Source: Clostridia bacterium
GTDB lineage: Bacteria > Bacillota > Clostridia > Oscillospirales > Acutalibacteraceae
Length of the DNA: 7,148 nt
Direction of reading: 5' to 3'
Assembly: GCA_017501865.1 (NCBI GenBank)
Contig: JAFVWD010000340.1
Span: 1-7,148, forward strand
The first letter of the stretch is position 1. The number at the start of each line of letters is the position of its first letter. Position numbers and translations under genes: made by a program. Positions 1 through 5,447 of the stretch are shown piece by piece. The notes beneath the pieces were generated by a model. That model searched no databases. It was not told the DNA's origin and was given only the letters and a program-made list of their open reading frames with translations.

Positions 1-317
1 CTGCAGATATTCCTTTCTGAATTGATAGTTCTTGTTATTAAAAGCGAGTCATCTTCATTAATTGGCAAGCCCAACTCACGCAGTTTACAATTTGTCTTTT
101 CACCCACAAAAGAAAACAGCGCCGTTACCTCTGCTTCCGTCTCTCCCGTTCTTATAAGCTCGCGGGAGGTACGAAAACCAAGCACAGCGTTAATAGAATC
201 GAGTATTATAGATTTACCTGCACCTGTTTCACCTGTGAGCACATTAAACCCTTTCGAAAACTCGATTTCTGCGTTTTCTATTATAGCAATGTTTCTGATT
301 TTTAAAACAGAAAGCAT
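1..317 (-). CDS. recN: DNA repair protein RecN, N-terminal fragment (cut by window edge)
   Basis: RecN is a cytosolic SMC-like ATPase that acts early in recombinational repair of double-strand breaks. Only the first 105 codons plus two bases are visible; the gene runs off the left edge. The translation begins MLSVLKIRNIAIIENAEIEF, the usual RecN opening in which a short strand precedes the nucleotide-binding fold. A Walker A motif, GETGAGKS, lies at residues 29-36 with Lys35 and Ser36 as nucleotide contacts, followed by SIILDSINAVLG. Residues 86-105 match the family's segment leading towards the Q-loop side of the head. The coiled coil, signature motif and Walker B lie outside the window. The ATG at 317-315 has the Shine-Dalgarno AAGGCGG at 331-325, seven bases upstream. 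It starts 14 nt after the argR stop, so it is probably cotranscribed. No LexA-type operator is visible just upstream. Identity is secure from the Walker A context and the argR-recN neighbourhood. Confidence 0.95.
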   Translation of the reverse strand, partial: MLSVLKIRNIAIIENAEIEFSKGFNVLTGETGAGKSIILDSINAVLGFRTSRELIRTGETEAEVTALFSFVGEKTNCKLRELGLPINEDDSLLITRTINSERNIC

Positions 318-331
318 AGTGTTACCGCCTT

Positions 332-784
332 TTAATTTTTAATCATTCTCTTAAGAGCTTCTGCAACACCCTGCGCCTCGTCAGTTGTTCTGCAAAGCAT
401 AAATATTGTATCATCACCGGCAATTGTACCAACAACCTCTGTAACGTTCATTGAATCAATAGCCGCACAAGCTGCCTGAGCAAGACCCGGAATACATTTT
501 ATAACACAGATATTTCCTGCATAATCAACCTTGACTAAAGAGCCTGAAAAGAGAGCATTGAACATATCTGTATAATTTGTTGTTGAAGCAGTCTCTACAG
601 AATAACGATATACTCCGTTAGGACCTAATGTTTTTAAAAGTCTTAATTCCTTTACATCTCTTGAAACAGTTGCCTGAGTTACCTTATAACCTCTTTCAAG
701 CAATAAATCAAGAAGCTCGTCCTGCGTTGCAACATCCTGTTGTGAAATCAAATCGAGAATTAACTTGTGTCTGTTCTTTTTCAA
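332..784 (-). CDS. argR: Arginine repressor ArgR (TTG start preferred)
   Basis: ArgR is the arginine-dependent hexameric DNA-binding regulator of arginine biosynthesis and catabolism genes. With the start preferred here the protein is 150 aa, normal for the family. The N-terminal winged helix-turn-helix domain (about 1-65) contains the recognition segment TQATVSRDVKELRL (36-49). The C-terminal oligomerisation and arginine-binding domain (about 75-150) contains IPGLAQAACAAID (98-110) and GTIAGDDTIFML (119-130), where Asp124 and Asp125 correspond to the arginine-contacting Asp pair. Three in-frame starts exist. TTG805 has no ribosome site. ATG793 has AAAGG directly abutting it, which is too close. 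TTG784 has AAAGGATGT at 798-790 at good spacing and gives the family-like opening MKKNRHKLILDLI. The gene follows nadK by 31 nt, the largest gap in the window, and precedes recN by 14 nt. A possible promoter and an inverted repeat sit just upstream. The identity is certain; the start is probable. Confidence 0.96.
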   Translation of the reverse strand: MKKNRHKLILDLISQQDVATQDELLDLLLERGYKVTQATVSRDVKELRLLKTLGPNGVYRYSVETASTTNYTDMFNALFSGSLVKVDYAGNICVIKCIPGLAQAACAAIDSMNVTEVVGTIAGDDTIFMLCRTTDEAQGVAEALKRMIKN

Positions 785-789
785 AAGTA

Positions 790-798
790 ACATCCTTT
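790..798 (-). promoter_or_regulatory. Ribosome binding site deciding the argR start
   Basis: Reading the minus strand, AAAGGATGT matches the Shine-Dalgarno consensus AAAGGAGGT at eight of nine positions and ends five bases before TTG784. It contains the in-frame ATG793, so that ATG is more likely part of the ribosome site than the start codon. This is an inference from spacing and from the ArgR family N-terminus. Confidence 0.65.
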
Positions 799-802
799 CC
801 GA

Positions 803-823
803 CAAATTAATAAATTTAATTTG
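803..823. repeat. Perfect inverted repeat, 8-bp arms with 5-bp centre, before argR
   Basis: On the plus strand CAAATTAA (803-810) and TTAATTTG (816-823) are exact reverse complements separated by TAAAT. The element covers the nadK stop codon (816-818) and most of the nadK-argR gap, ending just upstream of the argR ribosome site. Its position would suit an operator or a weak RNA stem. It lacks the TGAAT/ATTCA half-sites of a classical ARG box and has odd rather than even symmetry, so I do not call it an ArgR site. The arms are almost all A/T, which raises the chance of coincidence. Confidence 0.5.
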
Positions 824-1664
824 AAATTTTTTTATTAAGTATATCTATAAAAGTATCACTTTTCACTTTTATAAACTCTGCTTGTGTTTCTGAGGTCGCT
901 ACAGTAACCTTTGCACCTGCAGGAACTACTACCGCCTCTTCACCATCACACGATAAAACAACATCGCCTGAATTATCGTGAGTAATTTCTAAAAACGAGT
1001 CAGGTCTTAAAACGACAGAACGCGAGAAAAGACCATGACAGCACACCGGTGTTATGAGAATGCTTTCAATCTGAGGTTCAATAACCGGCCCCCCTGCAGA
1101 AAGCGAGTAAGCCGTTGAGCCGGTTGGTGTTGAAATTATTACACCATCAGCAGAATAATCCATAAGAGAAGAGCCGTTACAGGAAATAGACATTTTCATA
1201 AGACGTATATTTCCGCTACGCGAAACAACAGCATCGTTAAGACAATTTGAATGATATATTATTTTTCCGTTTTTGTCAATAATTGTCGCTTCGAGCATCA
1301 TTCTTTTCTCGGTTTTACAGCTCCCGTTAATTACATCACTAATCTCAGAAAGCTCGTCACTTTCAAGACCTGCAAGGTATGCTAATTTTCCTGCATTGAT
1401 GCATAAAAGCGGTTTGTTTTTCAAAGCGGCTTCCTTGGCAGATTTTATAAATGTACCGTCACCACCGACTGTAACAACTATATCACTTTCAGCTATTTGT
1501 AATGAAACATCACAATATTTTATGTAATCAGCTTCACCGAAAAAAGCTCTGAAATCCTCAGATAAAAAGACAGTTACATCAGCTTTTGAAAGCTCAGATA
1601 AAACATTTTTAGTAACATCGGGAGCATTTTCTCTGGTCATATTTGGAATTAATGCTATTTTCAC
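816..1664 (-). CDS. nadK: NAD kinase (ATP/polyphosphate-dependent NAD+ kinase)
   Basis: NadK phosphorylates NAD+ at the adenosine 2'-hydroxyl to make NADP+, the only de novo source of NADP(H), in the cytosol. The 282-aa product has normal length. The N-terminal alpha/beta domain carries GGDGT at 67-71 with catalytic Asp69. LND at 142-144 corresponds to the conserved NE/ND motif that binds the nicotinamide ribose. The C-terminal beta-sandwich domain has DGVIISTPTGSTAYSLSAGGP (about 173-193), the strongest family signature, followed by ITPVCCHGLFSRSVVL. The segment after the first motif, NAGKLAYLAGLE (90-101), replaces the common NxGxLGFL form, a mild divergence. The start is GTG at 1664, supported by GAGGTGA four bases upstream; no ATG lies near. 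The ribosome site overlaps the tlyA stop, so translation is probably coupled to tlyA. The gene ends 31 nt before argR. Identification is firm. Confidence 0.97.
   Translation of the reverse strand: MKIALIPNMTRENAPDVTKNVLSELSKADVTVFLSEDFRAFFGEADYIKYCDVSLQIAESDIVVTVGGDGTFIKSAKEAALKNKPLLCINAGKLAYLAGLESDELSEISDVINGSCKTEKRMMLEATIIDKNGKIIYHSNCLNDAVVSRSGNIRLMKMSISCNGSSLMDYSADGVIISTPTGSTAYSLSAGGPVIEPQIESILITPVCCHGLFSRSVVLRPDSFLEITHDNSGDVVLSCDGEEAVVVPAGAKVTVATSETQAEFIKVKSDTFIDILNKKISN
838..866 (-). promoter_or_regulatory. Possible sigma-A promoter for argR-recN inside nadK 3' end
   Basis: On the minus strand GTGAAA (866-861; four of six to TTGACA) and TATACT (843-838; five of six to TATAAT) are separated by exactly 17 bases. 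Transcription would start near 831, roughly 45 bases before the argR TTG, with the inverted repeat at 803-823 just downstream. It lies within AT-rich coding sequence of nadK, where such matches arise by chance, so this is only a candidate internal promoter. Confidence 0.25.
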
Positions 1665-1668
1665 TTAA

Positions 1669-1675
1669 TCACCTC
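1669..1675 (-). promoter_or_regulatory. nadK ribosome binding site overlapping the tlyA stop codon
   Basis: GAGGTGA on the minus strand is a full match to the anti-Shine-Dalgarno complement and begins inside the tlyA TGA (1676-1674). It ends four bases before the GTG at 1664-1662. It fixes the GTG as the nadK start and suggests that ribosomes finishing tlyA reinitiate at nadK. Confidence 0.8.
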
Positions 1676-2492
1676 ATTTATCAAGTGCTTCGTGAGAAAT
1701 TTTAGCAAGCTCAGAGGAATAAGATGCAAACTCTTCGCAATCCTGAACTTCATCTGTTTTTTTCAGATATATTAAATATTCTATGTTACCCTCAGGTCCT
1801 TTTACGGGAGAAAACGAGAGTCCGAGAACCTTGAATTTCTGACTGCCGGCAAACATAGTTATACTCTCAATCACTTCGCTGTGCACATTTACGTCACGCA
1901 CAACACCTTTTTTACCAACCTTTTCTCTTCCTGCCTCAAACTGAGGTTTTATTAAGCAAACAGCCTCACCTTCAGGCTTCAACAGTTCATACATAACCGG
2001 CAAAATTATTTTAAGCGAGATAAAGGAAACATCCACAGAAGCAAAATCAATTTCATCGGGAATCTGCTCACGTGTAACATATCTGAAATTTGTTCTTTCA
2101 AGGTTGACTACACGTTCATCACTACGAAGCTTCCAGGCTAACTGACCGTAACCAACATCAATTGAATACACTTTTTTAGCACCGTTCATAAGCATACAGT
2201 CGGTAAAACCACCCGTTGAAGCACCAATATCCATACAGATAGAATCTGTTAAGTCAATAGGAAATTCCTGCATAGCCTTTTCAAGTTTCAGTCCGCCACG
2301 ACTGACATACTTCAGGGTACTGCCCCTGACTTCAATTATATCATCTTTTTTTATTTCACGTCCGGCTTTTAATTCTTTCTGGTCATTCACATAGACGATA
2401 CCGGACATAATTAAAGCTTTCGCCTTTTCGCGGCTTTCAGTATAACCGTTTTCAACTAAATATATATCAAGTCTAACCTTTTTTTCACTCAT
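1674..2492 (-). CDS. tlyA: TlyA family rRNA 2'-O-methyltransferase (S4 + FtsJ domains)
   Basis: TlyA proteins transfer a methyl group from S-adenosylmethionine to cytidine ribose 2'-hydroxyls of rRNA; characterised members modify 23S C1920 and in some cases 16S C1409. The 'hemolysin' label of the family is historical. The 272-aa product has an N-terminal S4 RNA-binding domain (about 6-65, RLDIYLVENGYTESREKA and SGIVYVND) and a C-terminal Rossmann FtsJ/RrmJ methyltransferase domain. SAM motif I is DIGASTGGFTDCML (88-101). The catalytic tetrad is recognisable as Lys69, Asp154 (VDVSFIS), Lys182 (IKPQFEAG) and Glu238 (GNIEYL), the same numbering as recalled for Mycobacterium TlyA. ATG2492 is chosen over ATG2516 because AAGGG at 2505-2501 lies eight bases before it and the S4 domain then starts normally. 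The start overlaps the dxs end by 8 nt. Whether it methylates one or both rRNAs cannot be told here. Confidence 0.95.
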   Translation of the reverse strand: MSEKKVRLDIYLVENGYTESREKAKALIMSGIVYVNDQKELKAGREIKKDDIIEVRGSTLKYVSRGGLKLEKAMQEFPIDLTDSICMDIGASTGGFTDCMLMNGAKKVYSIDVGYGQLAWKLRSDERVVNLERTNFRYVTREQIPDEIDFASVDVSFISLKIILPVMYELLKPEGEAVCLIKPQFEAGREKVGKKGVVRDVNVHSEVIESITMFAGSQKFKVLGLSFSPVKGPEGNIEYLIYLKKTDEVQDCEEFASYSSELAKISHEALDK

Positions 2493-4365
2493 TATTTTTG
2501 CCCTTCCCGAAATCATCAGCTATTACGCTATACATACCGTCACTATCAAGAAGATATTCGTGCAAAATCTCATTGACCTTCCCTTGTTTTACAAAGCAGT
2601 CCGGGAACGCAACAAGTTTGAATTTAGGTGCCAAGCCATTCTCAAGTATATAGCTACCGAAGGTTTCGCCTATACCGCCGTTTTTCACACCTTCTTCGAA
2701 GAAATAAACCTTCTTTACATTTTCAAGTTCCTCGTAAACTGTTGTAGAAATAGGAATAATTTCATTCAATTTGATTATTTTAATTTTGATTCCGTCTTTT
2801 TTCAGATTTTCATATGCTTTTGCTGCTTCACCAAAAATTCTGCCATATGTTACAAGAGCATATTCTGCATCAGACTCACCATAAATATCATAAGCATTAC
2901 CTGTAATCTCAAAATCCTCAGGACAGTAAGGCTCGCTTCCGCGCGGATAACGCACAACCACAGGAGTTGAGGAGTGGTACAAAGCGGAAACAAAATCCTT
3001 TTTCAGCTCAGAATAGTATGCAGGTGAATAAACTAAAATATTGGGAACACCATTAAACATCGCAGCATCGTATATGCCGTTATGAGTTTCACCATCATCC
3101 CCGACAATACCTGCTCTGTCAACTGCTATAATCATTCTGCCCTGCTGTAAAGCAAAATCGTGCATAACCTGGTCATAACATCTTTGCAAAAAGGTTGAAT
3201 AAACAACAAACACAGGAACCATCCCGTTTTTTGAAAGTCCCAAAGCATACGGTACCGCATGCTCTTCTGCAATACCAACATCAAAAAATCTGTCTTTGTA
3301 TTCTTCTGAGAACTTCTGGAGCCCTGTTCCGAGTGACATTGCCGCAGTTATTGCACAAATGCGTTTGTCTTTGGCAGCCTGATTATAAAGAAAATCTCCA
3401 AACTCTTCAGAGAAATTATCCGTAGAAGATTTATCGAGTCCTTTTTCAACAACAAATGGTGCTACTCCATGGTAATCGGTAGGATTTTCTTCTGCAGGGG
3501 CATACCCTTTACCTTTCAACGTGTTTATGTGTAACAACACAGGATGGCCGAGATTTTTAGCGCCCTCAAGTGCCTCGCAAAGATGCGAAATATTGTGGCC
3601 GTCAATAGGCCCCATATAACGAACGCCTAAATCCTCAAAAAGATTACTGCCGTAAATAATATTCTTTATGTCAGTCTTTGTTTTTAAAATTTTATCTGCA
3701 AGCTTCTGACCAATAAATGGGATTTTTGAAATAATTTTTTCAGCCAGAGATTTAAATTTAAAATACTCTTTTGTTGAACGCATAACAGCAAGTCTTTTTG
3801 CAAGATTTCCAACATTTTTGGAAATAGACATACCATTATCATTGAGAATTATTATGAGACGTGTATCCTTCAATGCTCTTGTATTATTAAGTGCTTCGTA
3901 AACAAGTCCGCCTGTAAGAGCTCCGTCGCCCAGGACAGCAATTGCACAATCTTTTTTGTTATTAACCTTATTGGCAGCCGCAATACCCATTGCAGTAGAT
4001 ACAGAAACACTGCTATGACCGCTGAAAACAATATCGTGCTCGCTTTCATTCGGTCTCGAAAAGCCTGATATTCCGTCTTTTTGACGCAATGTTTTAAAAT
4101 CCTCATACCTACCTGTCAAAAGCTTATGGGTATATATCTGATGACCAACGTCCCATATTATTTTGTCGTGCGGAGAATTAAATACTCTGTGAAGTGCTAT
4201 TGTTAATTCTACTGCACCCAGATTTGAAGCTAAATGACCGCCGTTCGCAGACACTGTTGAGACAATAACATCCCTTACCTCCTCAGCAAGCTGAGGAAGC
4301 ATATTTTCTTCAAGACTTTTAACATCTTGCGGAGATTTAATTTTCTCTAACAATTCGTGTTTCAT
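2485..4365 (-). CDS. dxs: 1-deoxy-D-xylulose-5-phosphate synthase
   Basis: Dxs condenses pyruvate and D-glyceraldehyde 3-phosphate, with thiamine diphosphate and Mg2+, to DXP, the first and flux-controlling step of the MEP isoprenoid pathway and a precursor for thiamine and pyridoxal. The 626-aa length is typical. Domain I (about 1-310) has GGHLASNLG (42-50), DVGHQIYTHKLLTGR (72-86) and the ThDP/Mg motif GDGALTGG (146-153) completed by NDN (175-177). Domain II (about 315-480) has FDVGIAEEHAV (361-371) with the catalytic Glu367, DRAGIVGDDGETHNG (416-430) and VRYPRG (471-476). Domain III is the transketolase C-terminal fold. NDNGMSIS has Gly178 where Glu is common. ATG4365 is preferred over TTG4374, which would overlap ispA and has no usable ribosome site; the site for ATG4365, AGAGAG at 4382-4377, is weak and 11 bases away, so coupling to ispA is likely. 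It lies 5 nt after ispA, a functional pair. Confidence 0.98.
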   Translation of the reverse strand: MKHELLEKIKSPQDVKSLEENMLPQLAEEVRDVIVSTVSANGGHLASNLGAVELTIALHRVFNSPHDKIIWDVGHQIYTHKLLTGRYEDFKTLRQKDGISGFSRPNESEHDIVFSGHSSVSVSTAMGIAAANKVNNKKDCAIAVLGDGALTGGLVYEALNNTRALKDTRLIIILNDNGMSISKNVGNLAKRLAVMRSTKEYFKFKSLAEKIISKIPFIGQKLADKILKTKTDIKNIIYGSNLFEDLGVRYMGPIDGHNISHLCEALEGAKNLGHPVLLHINTLKGKGYAPAEENPTDYHGVAPFVVEKGLDKSSTDNFSEEFGDFLYNQAAKDKRICAITAAMSLGTGLQKFSEEYKDRFFDVGIAEEHAVPYALGLSKNGMVPVFVVYSTFLQRCYDQVMHDFALQQGRMIIAVDRAGIVGDDGETHNGIYDAAMFNGVPNILVYSPAYYSELKKDFVSALYHSSTPVVVRYPRGSEPYCPEDFEITGNAYDIYGESDAEYALVTYGRIFGEAAKAYENLKKDGIKIKIIKLNEIIPISTTVYEELENVKKVYFFEEGVKNGGIGETFGSYILENGLAPKFKLVAFPDCFVKQGKVNEILHEYLLDSDGMYSVIADDFGKGKNNE

Positions 4366-4370
4366 AAAAA

Positions 4371-5258
4371 TCAATACTCTCTGTCTGCGAGATAATTCGC
4401 ATACTCTTTTATCAGATCATTGTCCGGAAAAGCCTCTAAAGCATTCATTGCTTCATTTGTAAGAGTTTTCACAAGCTCTTCACACTTTTCAATTCCCAAA
4501 AGCTTTACATAGGTTGACTTGTTATTGTTGGCATCACTACCCGTCATTTTACCTAACTTTTCAAAAGAGCTTGTTACATCTAAAATATCATCTTTAATCT
4601 GAAATGCAAGTCCTATTTTTTCACCGAAAATTTTAGCTGAATCGATTAATTTATCATCTGCTCCCGCTGCAATGCAACCCAATGCACATGCTACAGAAAT
4701 AAGACAGCCCGTCTTTAAATTATCCATCAGCTGTAAGGATTCAAATTTCACATCATCTTTTTCTTCGTTCTGCATATCAATTATCTGACCGCCAATCATA
4801 CCGCGTGAACCGGCATAAACAGACAGCTCGTGAATAGCTTTTACACAAGTTTCTGCATCATACAATCCGGCAAGCGACCATGTTGAAATTCTTTCGAAGG
4901 CAGCAGTCAGAAGCCCATCACCTGCGAGCAATGCAATTGCTTCTCCGAAAACCTTATGGTTAGAGGGCTTACCTCTGCGGAAATCATCATCATCCATACA
5001 AGGTAAATCATCATGAATCAAAGAGTATGTGTGGATATATTCAACAGCCTCTGCCATTGGCATAGCCTTTAAAACATCGTTTTTTCCGCAAGCTGTGTAA
5101 AAAAGCAATGTGAGCAGAGGTCTTACTCTCTTACCACCGTTTTTCACACTGTATTCCATAGAATCAAAAAGAATTTTGTATTCCGGAAGCGAAGTTTCAA
5201 AGTATTTATAAAGATTATTTTCAATTAATGAAGAATATTCCTGAATTTTATCGTTCAT
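4371..5258 (-). CDS. ispA: Farnesyl diphosphate synthase (type II, IspA-like polyprenyl synthase)
   Basis: IspA condenses DMAPP/GPP with IPP to give C15 farnesyl diphosphate in the cytosol, feeding undecaprenyl carrier lipid and quinone synthesis. The 295-aa protein has the all-helical trans-prenyltransferase motifs: GGKRVRP (41-47) binding IPP, the first Asp-rich motif DDLPCMDDDDFRRG (83-96), a conserved Lys-Thr (KTG, 182-184), and the second Asp-rich motif QIKDDILD (220-227). The two-residue insertion in the first motif (DDx4D), with Tyr78 five residues before it, is the chain-length pattern of bacterial type II FPP synthases such as E. coli IspA, so C15 product is the best inference; geranylgeranyl synthase remains possible. 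The ATG at 5258 is used because AAGGTGA at 5270-5264 lies five bases upstream; the GTG at 5267 sits inside that site. It begins 1 nt after the xseB stop and is followed by dxs, so both ends of the precursor route are made together. Confidence 0.95.
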   Translation of the reverse strand: MNDKIQEYSSLIENNLYKYFETSLPEYKILFDSMEYSVKNGGKRVRPLLTLLFYTACGKNDVLKAMPMAEAVEYIHTYSLIHDDLPCMDDDDFRRGKPSNHKVFGEAIALLAGDGLLTAAFERISTWSLAGLYDAETCVKAIHELSVYAGSRGMIGGQIIDMQNEEKDDVKFESLQLMDNLKTGCLISVACALGCIAAGADDKLIDSAKIFGEKIGLAFQIKDDILDVTSSFEKLGKMTGSDANNNKSTYVKLLGIEKCEELVKTLTNEAMNALEAFPDNDLIKEYANYLADREY

Positions 5259-5259
5259 C

Positions 5260-5445
5260 TTACTCACCTTTAATAAGATTTGTTATTTTCTGCTCTGCGG
5301 AATCGAGATACTTAGTGCACTCACTTAAAATAGCAGTTGCTTCAGAAAACAACTTGAGACTCTCTTCTATAGAAATTTTACCTTCTTCAAGTATACCTGT
5401 AATTTCTTCCAATCTTTTTACTGATTTTTCGTAGCTTTGTTCCAT
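5260..5445 (-). CDS. xseB: Exodeoxyribonuclease VII small subunit
   Basis: XseB is the small, non-catalytic helical subunit that binds the coiled coil of XseA in several copies to form exonuclease VII, which degrades single-stranded DNA from both ends into oligonucleotides. The 61-aa protein is short but in the family range (E. coli is about 80 aa) and is charged and wholly helical in appearance. It shows the family pattern: YEKSVKRLEEITGILEEGKI (5-24), then SIEESLKLFSEATAILSEC (25-43) and YLDSAEQKI (46-54). ATG5445 has AAAGG at 5459-5455, nine bases upstream, inside the end of xseA. It follows xseA by 2 nt and precedes ispA by 1 nt, which should keep XseA and XseB production linked. Free of signal peptide or membrane segments. 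Identification rests on motif pattern plus position directly after xseA. Confidence 0.95.
   Translation of the reverse strand: MEQSYEKSVKRLEEITGILEEGKISIEESLKLFSEATAILSECTKYLDSAEQKITNLIKGE
5264..5270 (-). promoter_or_regulatory. ispA ribosome binding site within the xseB 3' end
   Basis: AAGGTGA on the minus strand is a strong Shine-Dalgarno sequence formed by the last codons of xseB and lies five bases before ATG5258. The in-frame GTG at 5267-5265 falls inside it and is therefore unlikely to be the start. The xseB stop (5262-5260) sits between site and start, an arrangement suited to translational coupling. Confidence 0.75.
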
Positions 5446-5447
5446 TT

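Noticed and set aside
1..6. CTGCAG at the very first bases
   Set aside because: A PstI site at the edge could hint at a cloned fragment end, but it is within RecN coding sequence and a single six-base site proves nothing.
22..342. Plus-strand open frame opposite recN
   Set aside because: It lies antisense to a clear RecN N-terminus with Walker A; its own translation resembles no family and has no convincing ribosome site.
348..357. Palindrome CTCTTAAGAG near the 3' end of argR
   Set aside because: A 10-bp palindrome within coding sequence with no loop, no T-tract and no promoter context; likely chance.
318..400. Search for a LexA/SOS box ahead of recN
   Set aside because: No GAAC-N4-GTTC type sequence is visible; recN appears to rely on the operon or an upstream promoter.
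785..823. Inverted repeat before argR as an intrinsic terminator for nadK
   Set aside because: The stem is nearly all A/T, would be unstable, and is not followed by a T-tract on the minus strand.
1674..2492. TlyA as a hemolysin or toxin
   Set aside because: The S4 plus FtsJ architecture and intact Lys-Asp-Lys-Glu tetrad identify an rRNA methyltransferase; the toxin name is historical.
2560..2970. 136-codon plus-strand open frame opposite dxs
   Set aside because: It is antisense to the conserved C-terminal domain of Dxs and encodes a composition-biased product with many Phe, Ile and Cys residues, as expected of a shadow frame.
3870..4106. 78-codon minus-strand open frame with a hydrophobic stretch
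   Set aside because: It is out of frame within the dxs thiamine-binding region; the apparent membrane segment comes from reading conserved dxs codons in another frame.
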